Positions 14,266 through 16,918 of a DNA stretch of 16,918 nucleotides are shown one piece after another; positions within the stretch are counted from its first letter, which is position 1, and each line of letters starts with the position of its first letter. The position numbers were made by a program, and so were the translations under genes. Where the stretch lies: NCBI GenBank assembly GCA_965371445.1, contig CBDUYN010000209.1, forward strand, positions 1 to 16,918. The letters run 5' to 3'. Under the pieces are notes generated by a model. It did no database searches. It saw only the letters and a program-made list of their open reading frames with translations, and was not told where the DNA came from. The DNA is from DASWIG01 sp965371445 (GTDB lineage Bacteria > Acidobacteriota > Thermoanaerobaculia > Multivoradales > J023).

Positions 14266-16512
14266 GTGACCACCAAAATGCTCATCAACGTACAGCGCGC
14301 AGGACAGCTGCGCGTGGCGATCGTCGACGGTACCCATTTGAAGGACTTCCAGGTCGAGATCGCCGAAGCAGGCTTGACCCGCGGCAACATCTACCGCGGT
14401 GTCGTGGCCAACGTCCAACCGAGTCTAAACGCCGCTTTCATCGACCTCGGCGAGGAACGCCACGCCTTCCTGCCGGTTTCAGACACTCTGCCGCAGGCCT
14501 GGCACCGCGACCCACCCGAGGACGAGCGGCGCCCCAAGATCGATCAGGTTTTGGAACGGGGCAAGCCGATCTACGTCCAAGTGACGAAAGACGGCAGCGG
14601 CTCGAAAGGCCCTGCGCTGACCACCAACGTGGCGCTGGCGGGACGCTACCTCGTCCTCTCGCCTTTCGACGAGATGCGTGGCATCTCGCGCAAGGTCCAG
14701 GACGAGGAGGCGCGAAAGAAAATCCGCGAAAGGCTCGGCAAGCTGAACCTTCCCGAGGGCTACGGCGCGATCGTCCGCACCAACGGTCTCGAGCAGAACT
14801 TAACGACGCTCAACCGCGACTTGAACGCCCTCGTTCGCCTGTGGAAAAGGATTTGCAGCGAGGGCTCGCGGGGACGCGGCGCGCGGCTCCTCTACAGCGA
14901 CCAGGACCTCGTGGTCCAGGCGCTGCGCGATTACCTCGACAGCTCGATCGGCCAGGTCGTCGTCGACAGCGACGAGGTCTATGAAAAGGCCCAAAGCTAC
15001 ATGCAGGCTTTTATGCCGCGTTCGAAGACGCGGCTCGTTCGCTACAACGAGCGCCAACCGCTTTTCTCGCGCTACACCCTCGAAGAGCAGATCGAATCGA
15101 TCTATCGACGAACGGCTCCCCTACCTTCCGGCGGCTCGATCGTCATCGATTCGACCGAGGCCTTAACCGCCATCGACGTCAACTCGGGCCGTGCCACCAA
15201 GACCGAGGACCACGACGAGTCGATCTACAACGTCAACGCCGAGGCCGCCGAGGAGGTGGCGCGTCAGTTGCGGCTGCGAGACATCGGTGGGCTGGTGGTC
15301 GTCGACTTCATCGACATGCGGCCGCGCAAGCACCAGCGGAATCTGGAGAAGACCCTGCGCGACGCCATGAAGGCCGACCGGGCGCGCTACGCCGTGGGCC
15401 GCATCAGCCCCAACGGCCTCGTGGAGATCAACCGTCAGCGCCTCAAGCAGGCCCTCACTCAGCGGACCCACCGGCCCTGCCCGACCTGCGAGGGCGCGGG
15501 AAGGATCCCGAGCCCCGAGTTCGCGGCTTTGACCTACCTGGGCCGCATCGAGGCCCGAGCCTCGAGCGGGCTCATGGAGGCGGTGGTGATCGCGCTCCAT
15601 CCGGAGATCGCCGACGCGCTCCAGAACGGTCACCGCAAGGAGCTCGCCGACTTGCAGGAAGAGCTCGCGCTCAAGATCGAGATCATCTCGACGCCGAGCC
15701 TGACCCACTCGGAGGACCGCATCGAGTGGATCCGCCGCCAGGGCTCACCGGTGGTGCGGCCGAGGAAAGCCGTGCGTCCCGCCTTGAGCGCCACGGATTT
15801 GGCCGACGACCGCGCCCGGCGTCACGAGGAGCCGGAGCTCGAGGACGACGAGCTCGAAGCGGCCGAGGGACGTCCGAAGCGCCAACGCCGGCGCCGTCGG
15901 GGCAAGGGCGAGCGTGCGGACGGCGGCTCCGAGGTCGAAGCCGCCGCCACGGAGAGGGAGAAAACCCCCGCCGACGAGGAGACGGCAGAATCGGCTCCGT
16001 CCCGCCGCCGCCGCCGCCCACGGCGCAAGAAGCCTGCCGGTGAAGAGGCGCCGGCTGTCCGGACCCAGGGCCGCGACGATCAACGGACCCAGGGCCGCGA
16101 CGATCAGCGGACCCAAGGCCGCGACGGTCAGCGGACCCAGGGCCGCGACGATCAGCGGACCCAGGGCCGCGACGCTCAGCGCAACGGCCAAGAAGCCGGT
16201 GAGGAACGTCCTTCGCGCCGCCGCCGCGGTCCGCGCCGGCGACGGCGCGGTGGCGAGGGCGCCGAGGGTCAGCCGCCAGAGCGCCGTGAGGGAGCATCGC
16301 GGGAACAACAGGCCCCGCGGGAGCGAGGCCCGCGGGAGCGAGGCCCGCGCGAGGCGAGGCCAAGGCCACAGGAGCGACCGCGTTCGGCGCCCGAACGGCC
16401 GTCGCCCCCTTCCCCGCCACCGCCCGCGTCGGGAAAAGGGGGCAGCGAGAAGTTCTCGAAGCGTCCCCTCTCGCGTTGGCTCTGGTGGCGCCGCGGCGAG
16501 GGCGACGAGTGA
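14266..16512 (+). CDS. rng: Ribonuclease E/G with repetitive arginine-rich C-terminal tail
   Basis: This 748-residue endoribonuclease acts in mRNA decay and rRNA/tRNA processing. It has an S1-type RNA-binding region (about 38-125; RGNIYRGVVANVQPSLNAAFIDLG). The catalytic aspartates are Asp304 in AIDVNSG and Asp347 in VVDFIDM, matching E. coli Asp303 and Asp346. The zinc-link is CPTC (405-408), used for tetramer formation. The catalytic half ends near residue 500. The tail (about 500-748) is disordered, rich in Arg, Glu and Pro, with RRRRR-type clusters and five copies of RTQGRDDQ (599-638). Tails of this kind in RNase E bind RNA and degradosome partners. GTG 14266 has GGAG seven bases upstream; ATG 14278 is the alternative. 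RNase E and RNase G cannot be strictly separated, so the symbol could equally be rne. Confidence 0.92.
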   Translation: MTTKMLINVQRAGQLRVAIVDGTHLKDFQVEIAEAGLTRGNIYRGVVANVQPSLNAAFIDLGEERHAFLPVSDTLPQAWHRDPPEDERRPKIDQVLERGKPIYVQVTKDGSGSKGPALTTNVALAGRYLVLSPFDEMRGISRKVQDEEARKKIRERLGKLNLPEGYGAIVRTNGLEQNLTTLNRDLNALVRLWKRICSEGSRGRGARLLYSDQDLVVQALRDYLDSSIGQVVVDSDEVYEKAQSYMQAFMPRSKTRLVRYNERQPLFSRYTLEEQIESIYRRTAPLPSGGSIVIDSTEALTAIDVNSGRATKTEDHDESIYNVNAEAAEEVARQLRLRDIGGLVVVDFIDMRPRKHQRNLEKTLRDAMKADRARYAVGRISPNGLVEINRQRLKQALTQRTHRPCPTCEGAGRIPSPEFAALTYLGRIEARASSGLMEAVVIALHPEIADALQNGHRKELADLQEELALKIEIISTPSLTHSEDRIEWIRRQGSPVVRPRKAVRPALSATDLADDRARRHEEPELEDDELEAAEGRPKRQRRRRRGKGERADGGSEVEAAATEREKTPADEETAESAPSRRRRRPRRKKPAGEEAPAVRTQGRDDQRTQGRDDQRTQGRDGQRTQGRDDQRTQGRDAQRNGQEAGEERPSRRRRGPRRRRRGGEGAEGQPPERREGASREQQAPRERGPRERGPREARPRPQERPRSAPERPSPPSPPPPASGKGGSEKFSKRPLSRWLWWRRGEGDE
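16060..16179 (+). repeat. Five tandem 24-bp repeats in the RNase E/G tail
   Basis: Five units of 24 bases run head to tail from 16060, each beginning CGGACCCARGGC (R is A or G) and encoding RTQGRDDQ with small changes (RDGQ in unit 3, RDAQ in unit 5). Unit length is a multiple of three, so changes in copy number keep the frame. The high identity between units suggests recent expansion by slippage. Confidence 0.95.
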
Positions 16513-16918
16513 CGGGGCGTCCTCCGCGCGGCTCTACTCGGTCCAGGGCTATCGATACTGCGACCTGCTGCTGAGCCGTCCTGGAGGGACGAATGCTGGG
16601 ACCGCAGGCGTCCCGCCTGCCCGTCCCGAAGGGACGTCTTCTCTTCGTCCCGAAGGGACGGAATCGTCCCGAAGGGACGCCATCGTCCAGGCCCGGGTTT
16701 CAACCCGGGACGGCGGCCGAAGACAAGGCCAAGGCCGGGCGGCGATCCGCGTGGCCCAACCACACGCCGAGGCTCGGCCATCCACCACCGACGCCTTCGT
16801 TCAACGCTCCCAGGGCCTTGACCGTGCCACCCAACCCCTAGACCTGGTGCCGGACGCGGACGTGTGCCTGCCGATTCCGCATGCTTCTTTAGCACCGCCG
16901 CCCCCGAAGCTTTGCCGG
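16513..16918. other. Gene-poor right end with hairpin cluster and a possible coding relic
   Basis: I see no intact gene in this stretch. Just after the RNase E/G stop, frame +2 at 16532-16579 reads LYSVQGYRYCDLLLSR. From memory this resembles a conserved segment of large bacterial TPR/NLR-type proteins, so it may be a short relic of such a gene. Hairpin repeats then begin and coding sense is lost. From about 16710 to the end the DNA is GC-rich and carries no recognisable gene on either strand. The next gene may start beyond the window. Confidence 0.4.
16577..16709. repeat. Cluster of six perfect small hairpins (REP-like)
   Basis: Three copies of CGTCCCGAAGGGACG (16622-16636, 16646-16660, 16665-16679) each form a six-base stem with a GAA loop. 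They are preceded by CGTCC-TGGG-type stem CGTCC/GGACG (16577-16591) and GCAGGCG-TCC-CGCCTGC (16604-16620). They are followed by CCCGGGTT-TC-AACCCGGG (16692-16709). Such intergenic palindromes look like REP or small non-autonomous repeats. A role in ending rne/rng transcription is also possible. No REP-associated transposase is visible. Confidence 0.8.

Noticed and set aside
16060..16179. CRISPR-like array of 24-base repeats
   Set aside because: The repeats are contiguous without spacers and in frame within RNase E/G.
16577..16709. CRISPR array from repeated CGTCCCGAAGGGACG
   Set aside because: Units are 15 bases with gaps of only 4-9 bases, far below spacer length, and no cas gene is present.
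16593..16841. An 82-codon plus-strand frame in the right end
   Set aside because: The peptide is made of translated hairpin repeats (RPEG/VPKGR), not a protein-like sequence.
16269..16895. A 208-codon open frame on the minus strand covering the right end
   Set aside because: It crosses the RNase E/G tail and the hairpin cluster; its composition is that of repeats and Arg/Pro shadow sequence.

Overview
The window is very GC-rich DNA (my estimate is in the upper 60s percent) with bacterial gene organisation: short intergenic gaps, GTG and TTG starts, and operons on both strands. No rRNA, tRNA, CRISPR array or transposase is visible. The gene set (fused alpha/beta 2-oxoacid dehydrogenase E1, tandem-motif MshEN protein, solo Ser/Thr kinase, TPR protein beside a LolB-like lipoprotein) would suit an Acidobacteriota-type bacterium, possibly Thermoanaerobaculia. 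That placement is an inference from gene content only.

Layout. (1) 121-2393 (+) is a damaged SIR2-NACHT-FGE gene, resembling the NLR-like conflict or defence proteins of bacteria. It has a frameshift near its start, lacks the NACHT ATPase core, and loses the end of its formylglycine-generating-enzyme-like domain exactly at a perfect 36-bp palindrome (2393-2428). (2) 2461-5496 (-) is a two-gene unit: an exported TPR protein followed by a LolB/DUF4292-like lipoprotein. (3) 5702-7173 (+) holds a protein with two textbook MshEN cyclic-di-GMP motifs and an HU-family DNA-binding protein, converging on D-aminoacyl-tRNA deacylase (7221-7679, -). (4) 7777-9356 (+) is an apparent operon: ssb, a small four-helix membrane protein and a secreted proline-linker protein. 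(5) 9332-11587 (-) holds adenosine deaminase followed by a Ser/Thr kinase whose end overlaps the convergent secreted-protein gene. (6) 11819-16512 (+) holds the E1 alpha-beta fusion and RNase E/G with a long basic tail containing five copies of an 8-residue repeat. (7) 16513-16918 has no intact gene. It carries a cluster of perfect hairpin repeats, and next to them what looks like a short relic of a protein-coding region.

Most of the window is housekeeping. The parts worth a second look are the decayed SIR2-NACHT-FGE locus with its palindromic breakpoint, the stand-alone c-di-GMP-receptor-like protein, the secreted-protein/kinase convergent overlap, and the hairpin-riddled right end. Two genes (the SIR2 gene and the TPR gene) have -10 boxes so close to their start codons that near-leaderless transcription is suggested.
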